The position numbers and the translations under genes were made by a program. Shown piece after piece: positions 28,701 to 41,655 of a DNA stretch of 64,000 bases (the first letter of the stretch is position 1; each line of letters opens with the position of its first letter). This DNA comes from Hemicordylus capensis (taxonomy: Eukaryota; Chordata; Lepidosauria; Squamata; Cordylidae), in NCBI RefSeq assembly GCF_027244095.1, contig NC_069662.1, positions 53,530,001 to 53,594,000 of the forward strand, in the 5' to 3' direction. Under the pieces are notes generated by a model that worked only from the letters and a program-made list of their open reading frames with translations, made no database searches and was not told the origin of the DNA.

Positions 28701-29563
28701 AAATTAGTTCTTACTAGAACAACTTGTCTAACTCTGCAATAGCCTTTTAAGATGGTGACCAGAAATGTACACAGTGTTCCAACTGAGGCTGCAGCATAGA
28801 TTTTTCAGGGGCATTACTATATTGCCAGCTTTATTTGCAATCCCTTTCCTGTTGTTCCCTAGCCACTTTTACAGTTGCTGCACACTGAATTGACATTTTT
28901 AGTGAGCTGTTCATCATGACCCCAAGATGGTTTTACTGGTTGGTCACTAGTAGCTCAGTCCCCATCAGCAAATATATGAAGTTAGGTGGTTGTTTATTTT
29001 TGCCCCAATATGCATCACTTTACACTTACTTACACTGAACTGCATTTTAAAGCCCATTCACTTGGGCAGGAGAGACCCTCTTGGACTTCTTCACAATCCA
29101 TTTTTGTGTTTACCACCCTGAATAATTTGGTGTCATCAGCAAACTCAGCCACTTCAGTTCTCACCCCTAATTCGAGATCATTAATGAACAAGTTAGAAAG
29201 TACTGGTCCCAGTACAGATTCTTGGGGGACCCTGCTTTGAATATCTCTCTAGTAAGAAAATTCTCTATTTATTCCTACTCTCTGCTTTCTGTTCTTTAAG
29301 CAGTTGCCAATCCATAAGAGGACCAATTATCTTATCCCATGACTGCTAAGTTTGCTTAGGAGCCTACGGTGAGGGATTTTGTCAAAAGATTTTTTGAAAG
29401 TCCAACTATACATTATCTGCTAGATCATTACTGTCTATATGCTTAAGATTTTTTAAAAAAATCTAGGATGTGAGTGAGATGAGACGTACCCTTGCAGAAG
29501 CCATATTAATTCTTCCTCAACAAAGCTTGCTCTTCTATATGCATGATCAGTTTCTCTATAATA

Positions 29564-29961
29564 CATGTGGACCTTTTTATCTGCGGTGGATCCATTCCCA
29601 CCAATTTCCGGGGACAATGAAAACCGCAGATAACAAGACCTTAAGTCAGTGGCAATTGAGAGGTTGGGTTCCTGGTGGGCAAAACGTGCAATAAAAAGCA
29701 AAAATAAGTGAAATAAAGTGCCGTGTTATGCTCTACAGGTGTCCTGTCCAGCAATGTCCCCCAAACTCTGAATTTTGGCTTATTTGAGCAAAATGGTGGC
29801 TGGAAATAACCTCAGAGGACATTTCCGACCACCTAGGAACCATAGATATATGGATTTTAATACTTTTTGCACCCACATATACTGAGGTTGGGGTCTCCGT
29901 TGCCCGACTGTGGATATGCAAAACCGCAGGTATTGGGACCGTGTGTGACGAGGTCCACCTG
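29564..29961. mobile_element. pogo/Tigger-like MITE inside the CR1
   Basis: The left end CATGTGGACCT and right end AGGTCCACCTG are inverted, with TA on each outer side (29562-29563 and 29962-29963). CR1 sequence reads across when the element is set aside. Sub-terminal ctgcgg...gcagat motifs recall Tigger-type ends. It is 398 bases long with no transposase coding. Confidence 0.65.
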
Positions 29962-30261
29962 TAATGCTTTCTATAAACTTACCTGCAACAGACTGATAGT
30001 TCCCCAGTTCCCCTCTGGATCCTTTTTAAAAAAATGAAGTTTGTCATTTTTCCACTCCTCCAGTATAGAGGCTGATTGTAGGGACAAGTTGCATATTTTT
30101 GTTAAGAGATCTGCAGTTTTACCTTTGAGTTCTTTAAGAACTCTCAGGTGGATATAATCTGGACCTGGAGACTTTGTCAAAGACCTAAAACTTCATCTCT
30201 TGTCACCTCTATTTGCCTCAGTTCTTCAGATTCCTTCCTGAAAAGGAAGGAATCCCTGCTA

Positions 30262-30345
30262 ACTTGGCAAAGAGACACCTTTTGACGTGGTGATTCTCTT
30301 TATTTAGCAGAGGGAGAGAAACTGGCCCTATCCACCCCCAGCACA
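30262..30345 (+). repeat. SINE-like repeat family C, partial copy 3
   Basis: The core block tttagcagagggagag with ctggccctatccaccccc matches the other family C copies. Only the head and middle are present. It lies within the CR1. Confidence 0.5.
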
Positions 30346-31204
30346 GTACCTGTTTCCAATCAGTTCAATGACACATTTTGTACCAGAACCTGGGCACCAC
30401 TTAGGATTAAGTCCAGGGTGGTGTCCCCTGAGGTTGATTCCATGACGTATTGTTCTAGGGCACCGTCATTTAGGATATATTGAAACTTTGCTTATTTTGT
30501 CCTGTCTAGAACATGTATTTGGCCAGTCTATGTGAGGGTAATTGAAGTCACTAATTATTATAACCCTTTTTCTCTTGGATGCTTTTCTTATTTCATTCTC
30601 CAATTCAAAATCACCTTGAGCATTTTGGTTTGGTGGGGGGCGGGGGAAGGGCGGTAGTACATCCCCAGTATTGATATCCACAGCAATTTTGTGATACTTA
30701 ACTCACAAGTCTTATTAAATTGTCATAATTATTTCAGTCATGATTTCTTGTGACTGAAATAATTATTCCCAAATGAAAGAATGAAAATATGACATTGTAA
30801 CATGTACATTTACAAATGTAAAACAATAGTATCTCTTTTGTGGCTGTCTTCCACTCCTTTCTGACCCATCATTTGAAAGCAGTCACAGACTGTATTGGGT
30901 TAGTGATATACAAATTCACTAGTTAGTTAGGATGATAATAATGAGGTTACTCCCAAACTTGGGGTCAGAAGACTTGTTTTCATAGATATCTTCAGCACTT
31001 TACAAGGGTCTCCATGGAGCATTTGGTCCAAGCATTGATTTAATCCAGTCAGTAGGATTTCCTGACCATTCCTGACAGATGCTTATCCTGTATAAGGCAA
31101 CTACTATTTATTCATTTTTGTTATATGTTTTTTAGGGAATCTTGGCTTGGTCATATTATGCTTCTAGTAGACACAGTGGCCAAAATCTAGTCTAATGCCA
31201 TTCC

Positions 31205-33215
31205 AGTGCAACACAGTTTTCTGTCACGTGGTGGTTTTTGGCAAAAACAAAAACCCACCCCAAAATACCACTTTCCCCAAAGCTCTCTTCGTATAAAAAA
31301 ATATATGATCCTTGACGTGATTCCAGTGTATTCAAACGATTGTGATACGCGCATGTGCAGGAGCCTGTTTGGGAAGATTCCAAAGCTTTTCATGGCACTC
31401 CTGACTCTGCCCATGGCACGCATGCATCTGTCAAAGGGTGGGCAGAGCGCCACTCTCCTCAGTTCCTTTTCAACCACTAACCAGTATGGGTGCCCTGCAA
31501 GGTGGTTCTACTTTGGCTGGGGTTTGCCACCTCAGCCATTCGGATAAGTGAGAGAAAGTTTTTTCTAAATATTTTTCTTGTGAGAGAATATCATTGCTTT
31601 CTCTGTCGGAAAGTTTTCATGACAGAAAGAAAGAAAAATACATTTAAGAGGTGTGGGAAATGTAACACTGCTTTCCCCTCTTCAGATTGGCACTCTTTGT
31701 GTCTTTTCTGTCTAGGGGAACAAAACTCAGAGAATTGTAAGATCTGTCAAGAGTTTTCTAAACAAACTTGTAAAATTAGACTTTTGAGGTTCAAGGACAC
31801 CCTTTATAATTTGGCACTAAAACCTCAACTCTTGCTGTTGATGTCCATGCCGGTGTTGAAATCAACCGCTCCTTCAACGTTGAAGGTACTGACTCTGTCT
31901 GCCTCCAAGGATAAGACAAAGTCAACTCCTACCCCTACTCGGGATATCCCGAGTCCCAGATCCATGTCGCCCTTGGAGTCTGATGCTGGCGCTGAAGGAG
32001 AAAGTGCCAAAGCTCTCTTCTTCAACTTCGAAAGAAGTCAAACTGGGAAAGGCTAAATTGATCTGAAACTGCATGCTGATTCTTCATTTGCTGCTTCGAT
32101 GTCTACCCCTCCCAAGAAAACAAAGTTGGATTCGACATCGAACCCCTCGATGTCGGGAAAATCCTTGACATCAAAACAGTTGGCACCAGGGAAATCTTAG
32201 AAGTCCAAGCATCTGAAACCCGCACTGTTGACATCGACACCTTCGCAACCAAAGGAAGTACTGATATTGATCAAGTCAATGTCGGGAAACGTGTCAAAGA
32301 TGACTCCTGCAAGGTCCATGCTATTTATAGGATCCTTGTTGGATGTGACCAAATGGAAGGTTTTATTTCCAGAGGAATGGATGCTCAAGCTGCTGCATCA
32401 CATAAACTTGGCCCTTTCAACCCCTATGAAGACTGCGGACCAGGTCCAAATTTTACTGGGCCTCATGCCTCTTGTACCAGTGTGGTTGTCCATGCAAAAC
32501 TATGCATGCACCCTCTACGACTTTGGTTTTTGAGAAATTTCAGTCTCCTTTATGGCTCCCTGAAGCACCTTATGCGCATACCATAAGCCGTTCAAAACTT
32601 TCTCTTATGGTTATCCTTTTGGGAAAACCTGAACACCAGGATTCCCTTCCAACCACATTTTCCTCAGATGATTGTGACTTCAGATGCTTCCAACGAGGGA
32701 TGAGGAGCCCATTGCCTAACTTACTAAGTGAATGGGTCTTGGACCGGCACTCAGAAGCAACTCAACATAAATGTACTGGAACTGTTGGGGTGTGTGGAGG
32801 AATGAGGCCTAGACCTCTTGGGTTTCTGTAAATAGGTCCCTGTATTATTGTTAATATTCCCACACCTTTTCTAAATAATACAATAAATGAATTGTATTAT
32901 ATTATATTCCCAAAACTTCATTATTATACATAGGATTTCTGTGCTTGCAGATTCCTGTGCATGGAGAAGGATGGCAGGGTCAAAAAATCAATCTTGTTTT
33001 TCTATAGTTTCACATTTGATTTAGCCCTGAATGGGCTCTTGCACAGGCACGTATCCCAGTGGTGTGAATACCTTGGATCACTCAAGGATCATCTGTTACA
33101 GGTAAGCAACCTGTTTTTCTTGGGGTTGGGGGCTCACACAGCATATTTTTGGAGGCACAGAGGGCTTTGGGGGAAATGGGGTAATTGCTGAAAACTGTCT
33201 CCCTCCCTTGAGTGA
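31205..33215 (+). mobile_element. DIRS-like retroelement fossil with inverted terminal repeats
   Basis: The left end (31210-31400) matches the right end (33040-33213) in inverse orientation, as DIRS elements have. Between them lies a gag-like region (about 31560-32050) with a zinc-knuckle-like C-x2-C...C-x2-C arrangement, and after it a region recalling the RNase H part. The element is broken at several points, much shorter than a whole DIRS, and old by its divergence. It sits in MEIOC intron 7, upstream of the last exon. Confidence 0.65.
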
Positions 33216-33594
33216 TACAAAATTCTGTTGTGCTTTGCGTGGCATAGGTTTGGACATTAGCCTGTAGTGACTAGCTCCAGAGAACTCTAAAGTATAGATC
33301 TAGAATTCTCTTGTACATGACTTAACTTCAATAATAAAAGTTTAGTGATTTTTTCATTACATTAGAAGAAGTTCTTCGTGGATTATGCTCCATTTTGGCA
33401 ATGGTGATGGTTGATATTACTATATTTGAAATTCATGATTGATATACCTTGCAGCTCTGCCATTGAGTTCAGTCTGCCAGGAATTGCTCTTGCAAAAAGT
33501 CCAGTGAAATTAGTAGGAAACAGTGATGCACTTTTGTGTCCTAAGTGTTAGTGATTTTGAACACTACTTTAAGAGTAAGACTAACATAACATAA

Positions 33595-33849
<255 letters not shown>

Positions 33850-35230
33850 GGAAAAGTAAATCAGATATGAGTGTACAATAACACTGTACTAAAGGTTGTA
33901 AATGAACTTTTTAAAGCTTTTCTTTCAAATTAAAAGTAAAGAGATAGATGAACAGTAGTTTGCCTACCCTAAATCCAGCAGCTAACTGATTAGTAGCTGT
34001 TAATGTCACACATTTCTTTGTTTGTGTTAGCAGAATCAATATATTGATGAGGCAGATCTAATATGTTAGGTTAAATAAATCAGAATATTTTAAACTGCCA
34101 AAATAGAACTAAAATCCATTCCGCGATGCAGGCATATGCCAATGGGAATGGCATATTCTTTTAGGTTTCATTAGTAAATCTGTTTTCAAATAATGAATTT
34201 GAATTACTGTAACACACTACTGGCTGCAGTCTGGTAAAGACAAGTTTTGATTGTGATTAAAAAAATATTTTTTTCTTCAGACAATGAGTACCTGGAAACA
34301 GGAAGGAAACAGAGATAAACACACCCAGTATGAATGTTTAACAAATAAAAATATTTAAAATTGACTTATTTATGAATTTGAAATCTTAATCTAAACTTAA
34401 AATTGACCAGATTTTCTTAAATTAGTGATGTTATCATAATGCCATTTATCCAACCATGCAAGTTAGGGAACTTTAAAAACCTTCTGAAATCATTTGTGCC
34501 TATTCTTTTAAATAATATCAATAAAATATTGTATGTTTCAAAGTATTTAAATGTAATCAAAATTACATTTATATTATCTCTTTAGCAGTTGCTCTGCAAC
34601 TCCCTTGGTTTACTACTTTTAAAGAGGGTATCAAGAAGTTCTGAAGTGCACTTTCTTTAAAGTTACTCTTTAGCCAGTTTGGTTTGAGATTGTTTGATGT
34701 ATATTTTGTTATCTTAGTTTGCTTCTGCATTCTTTAGCACTGTTGAAAGCTTGTTTTTTCCCTTAATATCTATTACTATCTTTTTATTGAATGTGAGTAA
34801 TTTATTCAATTAATATGTTATTATGTGGCTCAGGAGATCTTGGGTTTTAACAGTCTAGCATGAAGATAAACTATATAATGTCTGGATAAAATTTACTGAC
34901 CTACCCTTGGCTAGGTACACTGATATTTTAAATATCTGTGTTCTTCCAGCTTTTAGAAATCCTGGTATGCTGAACAGTGTAATCAAACCACATAAATTGC
35001 CTTTAGATGATGTAAGGAACTGATTGAGATTACAGGAAAAACTGTAGGGAACCATTTTGATCATTGATGTGACTTTCCATGCTGCCAAAATAAACTACAT
35101 ATGGCAGCATACCACCATACCATAGCAGCCACTGCACAAAGATGGGTTGAGTTTGACATTAAGATGTGTTACATGTTATGAAAATAAATATTGTACTAAT
35201 TTTAGTCTTCTAATAAACTGGCTTTTGTTG
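33850..35230 (+). other. Probable MEIOC 3' untranslated region
   Basis: AT-rich, repeat-poor sequence directly after the stop. AATAAA signals are seen near 34073, 34345, 34519, 35182 and 35211. I cannot tell which is used. No other gene is evident. Confidence 0.5.
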
Positions 35231-35576
35231 AAAAGCATGTTATGATTTCCTACATGTTTGCATTCCTGTTTTTCTCTGGAAACAATTCAAGGTATTGAAT
35301 AAAGCTCTGAATGTCTTTAAATTTACATACCTGAGAATGAGATTGTATCACTATCTCCAGGTTGAATTATGAGGACATGAAAGGACATTCTTTTAATAGT
35401 GTCCTTTGCGAATAGACCCACAGCTGTGGAACTCCCTCCCTTAAGTCTGATCTGAGCAACCTCTGGAAGCAGTGGAAGACGTTTCTGTAAAGCTTCATAA
35501 GCTGGCAGAAGCTTGTGATATGTTTAATATTTTATTTTTCCTAACCCTTTGAAATGAGGCTGGCCATAGCTTACAA

Positions 35577-35873
35577 CAGTGTTTCCCAACCTTTCTTATC
35601 CCAAAGGACCCTTGCATAAAAAACAAAACTATTTTGGGCACACAGTGCCCACTCCATGGTTATTTGTTTTCACATCCTTCCTCCAGGCCAGCAGCATGCT
35701 GTTGCTGCTACAAATATCTCTAAGAGAGTGAGTCAACTCCAAAAGAGAGGGTTTTTAAACTCCCTGCTTTTAAAGCTAACTTTAAAAGGAGCTTGACCTG
35801 TTGGAGTTGACTAAGAGCAAGACTGTGCAGCACACTGACCAGTATCCTACAGCCCACTGGTTGGGAAATGCTG
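35577..35873. mobile_element. hAT-type MITE
   Basis: Ends CAGTGTTTCCCAACC and its near complement GGTTGGGAAATGCTG are inverted. Flanking 8-mers gcttacaa (35569-35576) and gcctagaa (35874-35881) match at six of eight positions, a decayed 8-base target duplication as hAT elements make. 297 bases, no transposase. Confidence 0.75.
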
Positions 35874-35881
35874 GCCTAGAA

Positions 35882-38358
35882 ATCTAATCAACCTAAAGTA
35901 TGGCATCGGCAAAGCTGCCAAGCTCCTAAGAAAACAGTTTGTTTGGTTTAGAAATTTAATTTAAAAATAAAACTTGCAAATAATGTTGGAAAGGATCTTA
36001 CAGCAATTCCAAGGCATAACACTTCCTGAAAATAAATCATCCATGATATGTTTGTCAAGGCATGAACTTTTATGGGGGTTCAGGGCCTTTTATTATACCT
36101 GCTCCACCTTTACTTGAAAAGAGATGTTACTTTGCCAAAATAATGTGGGACAACAGCCCAGAATCCTCTTGTGCTGGGTGGGTTTTCTCATTGTTTCTTT
36201 CAATCCTTGTTCACACTTTATCTCTGCACTAGAAGCAGCTTCCCTTGACAACTGCTTCCTAGAACAATAGTAATATTTTATATCAGGCTTAGGGTATATG
36301 TTTTAATATTGGGTATATTGTCTATCAGTGGCTTTCAATTTTCAGTCTCAAAGCTGCAGCCAAAGTTGATGGGAATAAAAATAAAAATAAATTTATAATA
36401 AAATTAAATTTATAAATTTATAATACGCATGCAACCAAAAATGGTGACTCTGAAGTAAATCTTGCCAACGTTGGTGGGAAATAAAATACAAGCCAAGTCA
36501 ATTTGGCCTGGAATTAGGCAAGAAACAACCCCCCCAAAAAACAAACAAACAAAAACCCTCTACCCTATGCCTGCCTTCCTCCTCCGGTACACTCTGGAAG
36601 ACTGTGGCCAGGTTCCACAGCATACTCCTGCCCCGCCCCCAAGCTAAGACAAGAAGTCCTTGCCAGAAGAGGGAGGAATGTCAGGCAGCATCTCTCCCTC
36701 CCTCGGCCTGACAGGCTCAGCAGCAAGGAATATGCTGTTGCTTAGCATCAGCCAGAGTTCTCGCATTGCTGAGCCTGTCAGTCAAGCTGAAGAAGGGGTG
36801 GCCTGAGCCTGAACCACCTAGCCAGCCAGTCACAGGGAGAGGAGGTGGGAGGGATGGGGCAACTGTTCAGTTAGTTGTACGCTTTAAAATGTTGCCTTCA
36901 AGCAGGGCTGGAGTCACCCAGGGTGCTTACCTGAAGGGAGCATTGAGCTAAGCTTATTCACTGTGTGTATTGTTAAGCTGCAGAAAGCCTGAGAGATTTC
37001 AGGGGGATCCCAGAACTACGGCAGGGGAGTACTGGTAGCAAAGGAGGAGATTTATTGATAGTTCTGGGATCTTTCCATGGGCATTGCTGGAGGAGCCTGG
37101 GAAGAAGTAGGGCACAACTTAAGTTTTGCAAATAAACTAACCATGGGAGAGTGCTGAAAGCACTTGTCATCACCCAGGGTGCTATTTATCGTTGGTCCAG
37201 TCCTGCCTTCATGCTTGTCCTATCATTGCTGGATTTCCTAGCCAACAGCTTACAGTCATCAATTCATACAAAGGCCCACATGCTTGGTTTTCCTATAGTG
37301 GAGGCGAGCATTTACTTCCCATTTGCTTCAATAGGCAAGGCTATACAAAACAGACTCCTCTACATTCTCGCAAACAAGCTTACTTTGCCCACACAGGATC
37401 TTGCTGTAGAATGTGTTAACAGTAGTAACTGGAGTACCAGCTGTGATCTTTCATCCCTTCCAAGTCTCTTTAAGGTACCTGCCAAACTATTCTCAGTAGG
37501 GAGAAAGTCAAGCATTAAATGCTTCAGTTGTTACTCATTGCTCCAGGCTGGTTTTGGTCCAATCCAATAAAGTTTGGTTGCAGTTTATGTTGGAACATCG
37601 AAATAAGCATTTACATTCCAGTAAAGTGTGTAATAAAATTAATACTGTGATGAAATGAGCTTTCAAAGTGCTCAGTTAAAATATCCTGTGCCATCCACTG
37701 TAGTGGGTTGTGAAACTAGTCTGGAAGAGGAATAGTGCCTCAGACTAGCTACTATTTTTCACTCTAAAGCACCCCTCCCCCCGGTCCCAATTCTCTTGCT
37801 TGGTCTGAAGCTAAGCAGTATGGCAGCAAAATAAGAAGCAGCCATAGAAGGAAGGTGGGTTCTACATACCTAGCTGTGGTATGCAGAAATATTAATGTGT
37901 AAATTAATCTCAAAAGGAAAAAGTCCAGTAAAGGCTGTACATGCTCAGTGCCCCCCAGGAAGCATAGAATGAGGGCAGATGAGACGGGTGTGGGAACTGG
38001 CCCGTGAATCAGTCTTCTCTGACCCACTGCTACCCTTCCCAGCAGGTCAGTAGCAACATGGGGGTTTTAGGATGATTCCTCACTCTTAATACTCCCGCTG
38101 CATACAGTATAGGACACTATGAGGAAATGTCCTCCTTTTGTTCCTAATTAATCCCTCACAAGGATTGGTTGAACTGCAAAGGAGATAGCTTTTAAGGGGC
38201 TTTTAATCTTGGAACAGGAGAGGGGTTAAATTAGGGTCAGAGGATGCACCCCATGAGGCATGCAGTCCCAATTTTGCATGTGCACACTCTGATTGACCCT
38301 CTCCAGTCAGGTTTGGCACTGAATGCACAGCCAGTCCTATCCAGAGTGCTATATTGTA
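35882..38358. other. Intergenic, no gene recognised; perfect 15-base inverted repeat
   Basis: At 36708-36722 ctgacaggctcagca and at 36767-36781 its exact complement form a stem with a 44-base loop. An A/T-only stretch lies at 36375-36425. Otherwise no exon or repeat family is recognised. Confidence 0.4.
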
Positions 38359-38366
38359 CTCTAAAG

Positions 38367-38501
38367 CAGGGATTCTCAACGTGTGGGTCCCCAGATGTAA
38401 TTGGACTTCAACTCCCATAATTCCCAACCAAAGGCCACTGAGGCTGGGGATTATGGGGGTTGGAGTCCAATATCTGGGGACCCAGATGCTGAAAAACCCT
38501 G
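38367..38501. mobile_element. hAT-type foldback MITE
   Basis: A near-palindromic element with ends CAGGGATTCTCAAC and a complementary end, and a core of ccccagatg...ctcccataattccc paired with its complement. It is flanked by perfect 8-base duplications ctctaaag at 38359-38366 and 38502-38509. 135 bases, non-coding. Confidence 0.85.
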
Positions 38502-39504
38502 CTCTAAAGGTTTTGAGAGAAAATGTCTTTTTGGCTTGGGCCCAGCATATTTAAGAGAGCATCTTCTTCACAAAACCCACCACCTGGTAAGATCATTGGA
38601 GGAGGTCCAGTTGCGGTTGGCACCAGCTCACTTGGTGGTGACCCAAAACTGGACCTTCTCTAGGCTTGACCTGTGACTCTGGAACACCCCCACAAATGAA
38701 ACCAGAATCTCCCCATCTCGGATTGTTCTAAAGTAACTTTTGTTGAGGGTCTGTGATGTGTGAACACACTACTGATCAGCATCTATTGCTGTATGCATTT
38801 GCTGGTGACATACTGGAGTGTGAGTTTCTCTGTGGTGTTGCTACATGCAGCACACAGTGGTGGAGGTATGTGCGAGAAAGACAGAGGAGGCTGCCATTAC
38901 TTCACTTGATTTGCAATCTCTGACTTGGCTCATTTCCTCTTGATCTGCTGTACATCTTTATTCACTCAATTTGTAATAATTGATAACGGTGAACTAAAGG
39001 GTTGTCATCAGCCATTCGGTCTCAGCTTTAGTCTCCCCTTCCCTCAAGGTAAATAATGGATTACGCTGTATGCCTAGTACACAATTGAAATATTTAACAA
39101 ACTATGAAGATAAAACAAGAATAAGCAGAGAGTAGTGAAAATGCCTGGCTGGTGTAAAGGCTATGGAGATGATGTGGGAAGTTTGTTCAGCACCTTAAAG
39201 CACAGTATAAATGCCAAGAACCATAATGAAATTAAATTCTGGGTCCCCTGCTCTCATGTAATTCAGCAGATTTCTGTTTCAAATAAACCTTTGGTTTAAG
39301 AGTTAAGTCACTTACACATGGAAGTGTTAAGACACCTGCCTTAGTTTCTGTGCTATGTAAGCAATAAACACATTCTATAGGCTCTTTTAGGCCTACTCAT
39401 TTTCCTCTGCAAGTTAGCAGACCATGAACGCTGAGGATGCTGTAGGGATAGTGGCACACTGACATTCTGCTTACCTATATGTTTTCATTAGGGTTAGAGA
39501 AGGG

Positions 39505-39620
39505 CTTTGGCCCTTCTGCAGAAGTTGGACTACAATTCCCTTTGAATAGTAGCCACTGCAGTTGGGGATGAAGGGAGTTGTAGTTCAAAATTAGCTGGAG
39601 GGCCAAAGTTGTGCAGTCCT
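39505..39620. mobile_element. Foldback MITE remnant
   Basis: The left arm ggcccttctgcagaagttgg with actacaattccc and the right arm ggagttgtagttc then ggagggccaaag are complementary. Related by its core (actacaattccc) to the elements at 38367, 42773 and 52794. Confidence 0.6.
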
Positions 39621-39984
39621 GGGTTAGAGAGAATTTAATTTGCTACAGGTGATGGCCTGCATTTGGGTGAGTGGACAACAAGGTTGATCCACAAAGGATA
39701 CAGAGAACACAAGATGGGACAGATGGACATTGGGGCACTGACTATTTTATCATGAGTCAGTAAAGAGAAAGGAAAAGGCAAAATCTGCGTTCATGACTAA
39801 AACATGTATAGGATTGGTCTTTGCAACAAAGCCACTTTAAAATGTACAAGCAGAACAGAGAATATCTGATTCTGATCAGCTTTGATTATTTTGCTGAGTT
39901 TACTTCTGGTTTAACATGCACAAGACAAATCATGCTGGAAACTGGTTATCAGAATTAAGAATTTTAAAAGGCAATCTATATATT

Positions 39985-40232
39985 TATTTCTCTAAAACGT
40001 ACCTGTGGCTAACTATGTGTGGCAGCTCTCGCGAGAGTTTGCAAGCAGCTGCCAATTAGCCACAAGGACAGGGGAGAAAATGGTGGTGGTGCCGGCCGGG
40101 GGTGGGGTGGCGGTTGAGGCTGGCCGGCGGCAGGAAGGAGGAGGCCGGTGGAGGGCAAACGAGCTGGCAGGGGGTGGGGGAGACAGGGAGAACTAGGGGC
40201 TCAGATGCTCTGTGCCAGGTCAGCTAGTATTT
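39985..40232 (-). repeat. Interspersed repeat family D, copy 2 (minus)
   Basis: Read on the minus strand it starts actagctgacctggcacaga, like the start of the repeat at 18533, and ends near a taaatatatag stretch. The interior is G-rich on the plus strand (40085-40200). Confidence 0.5.
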
Positions 40233-41655
40233 TATTAAAGTCTGATGTAACAGTGACCACAACTTCAATGTTACTCCAGCCTGAATAGGAGGGCTGAAAG
40301 TATGGGTGTATGGAGGCTAGTGTTAAGTGAGCACAGGCTATACAGAATGTGCTTATTGCTTAAATAACACAGAAATCAATACAGGCACCTTGATTTAAGA
40401 TTTCTGTGCTTTCTGGTGCATGATGGTAAGTGCCTTAACTCAACTCTTATCCTAAAGTGAAGGTTCTTTGATCCATTCATTATTAAAAACAGAATGCTGA
40501 AGACAGACCTTAGCCTTACCCAGCAAGACACTTCTTAAGTCATTTCCCTGTTAGATATGATGAACATTAAGGGCTTGCATTTTAAGAACCCATGATCTTG
40601 CTCACTCCTGCACCACCCACCCCATGCTGCCAAATTCTGCTCTGATGGAGCAATTTGCCTTAGGGAGACCGCAGGAAGTTGCTATAGCAATCTGACACCA
40701 AGGGCATAAAAGTTACAATTCTACTTATCTACAAATATCTTTTGTTTGTCATTTGTGGCACATTCCTGGGCTGATTGTTTTTATTGAAAGCAGTTCTTTT
40801 CTATTTTATAAACACTTTGTTACCAGAACATCTGATGGCAATTCTTTCTACAGGCTACCAGGCAAGTGGCTATTGTACTGTGAGCTGCCCTGACCATCTT
40901 GGATAAAGGGAAGGATGTAAACATGAACAAACAAACAAACATTAACATGCCTGTGCTCCACTACTTGGGACACTGCAGGCTTTGTCACCAAAGATGAGGC
41001 TTAACTTGTTTTAAACAATATATGCTGACCCTTTGGGCAAAGGCTTGAGAGATAAGATGATTTCAAAACTCCTGCCTTCTAGAGAAGGTATAGCATGGGG
41101 AAGGTGTGCTGCAGGACACAGAATGCTGTCCTTTGCCCACTTCCTCCATCAGGCTGTTAATTGTCAATATTAAAATGGAAGCTAGAGTCCTTCCTTCTAC
41201 TCCACTGATCATCTCCATTCCAGTTTCATTCCCCGCTTCTTCCCAAAATAAAATCCAGGCTTCAGAGAAACAGGAAGACAATCCTATTAGGATTCCATTT
41301 GCCTGAGGAAGACCCTGGCTTTTTTTATCTGTGGCCTGGGGAGGGAAGCAGCACTACTGAGATGGGAAAATTTTGAAATGGCACACTTTTTTCTCCTACC
41401 CGTACTAGCTAACCAAAGGACTGCACCTCACTCCCTAGGACCAAGTGTGATGAGGCTTTACTGCCAAAAGAGGATGAACATTCTCCCTATAATCTTATAA
41501 TAAGGTTGTATGCATGATTATATTTGCTTAGTAGCAATGAGCACACCAACACTTTTTTTGTCGTATCCCAACTCTGAACCACATGCATGGATTCTGCACC
41601 TACAGAGCTAGCTTCGGAACATTCTTGAACTTTTAGCCAGTGAGCTAGTGCTTAA
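40233..41655. other. Intergenic, nothing recognised
   Basis: No coding exon or named repeat. A short (AAAC)n lies at 40927-40941. Confidence 0.35.

Larger units (their letters stand above)
26600..30715 (-). mobile_element. CR1 LINE, long minus-strand copy with several later insertions
   Basis: The 3' end at 26600-26640 has acataagaa units, the CR1 8-base tail complement. Moving 5' on the minus strand: RT peptide with LINDLELGV-type and EFADDTKLF blocks at about 29090-29240, KSPGPDYIHLRVLKELKG at 30120-30180 (start of RT) and RVIIISDFNYPHIDWP at 30530-30600 (endonuclease). Insertions lie at about 27195-28725 (tandem array), 29564-29961 (MITE) and 30262-30345 (SINE). This nearly covers ORF2. 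The copy is dead and lies inside MEIOC intron 7. Confidence 0.75.
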
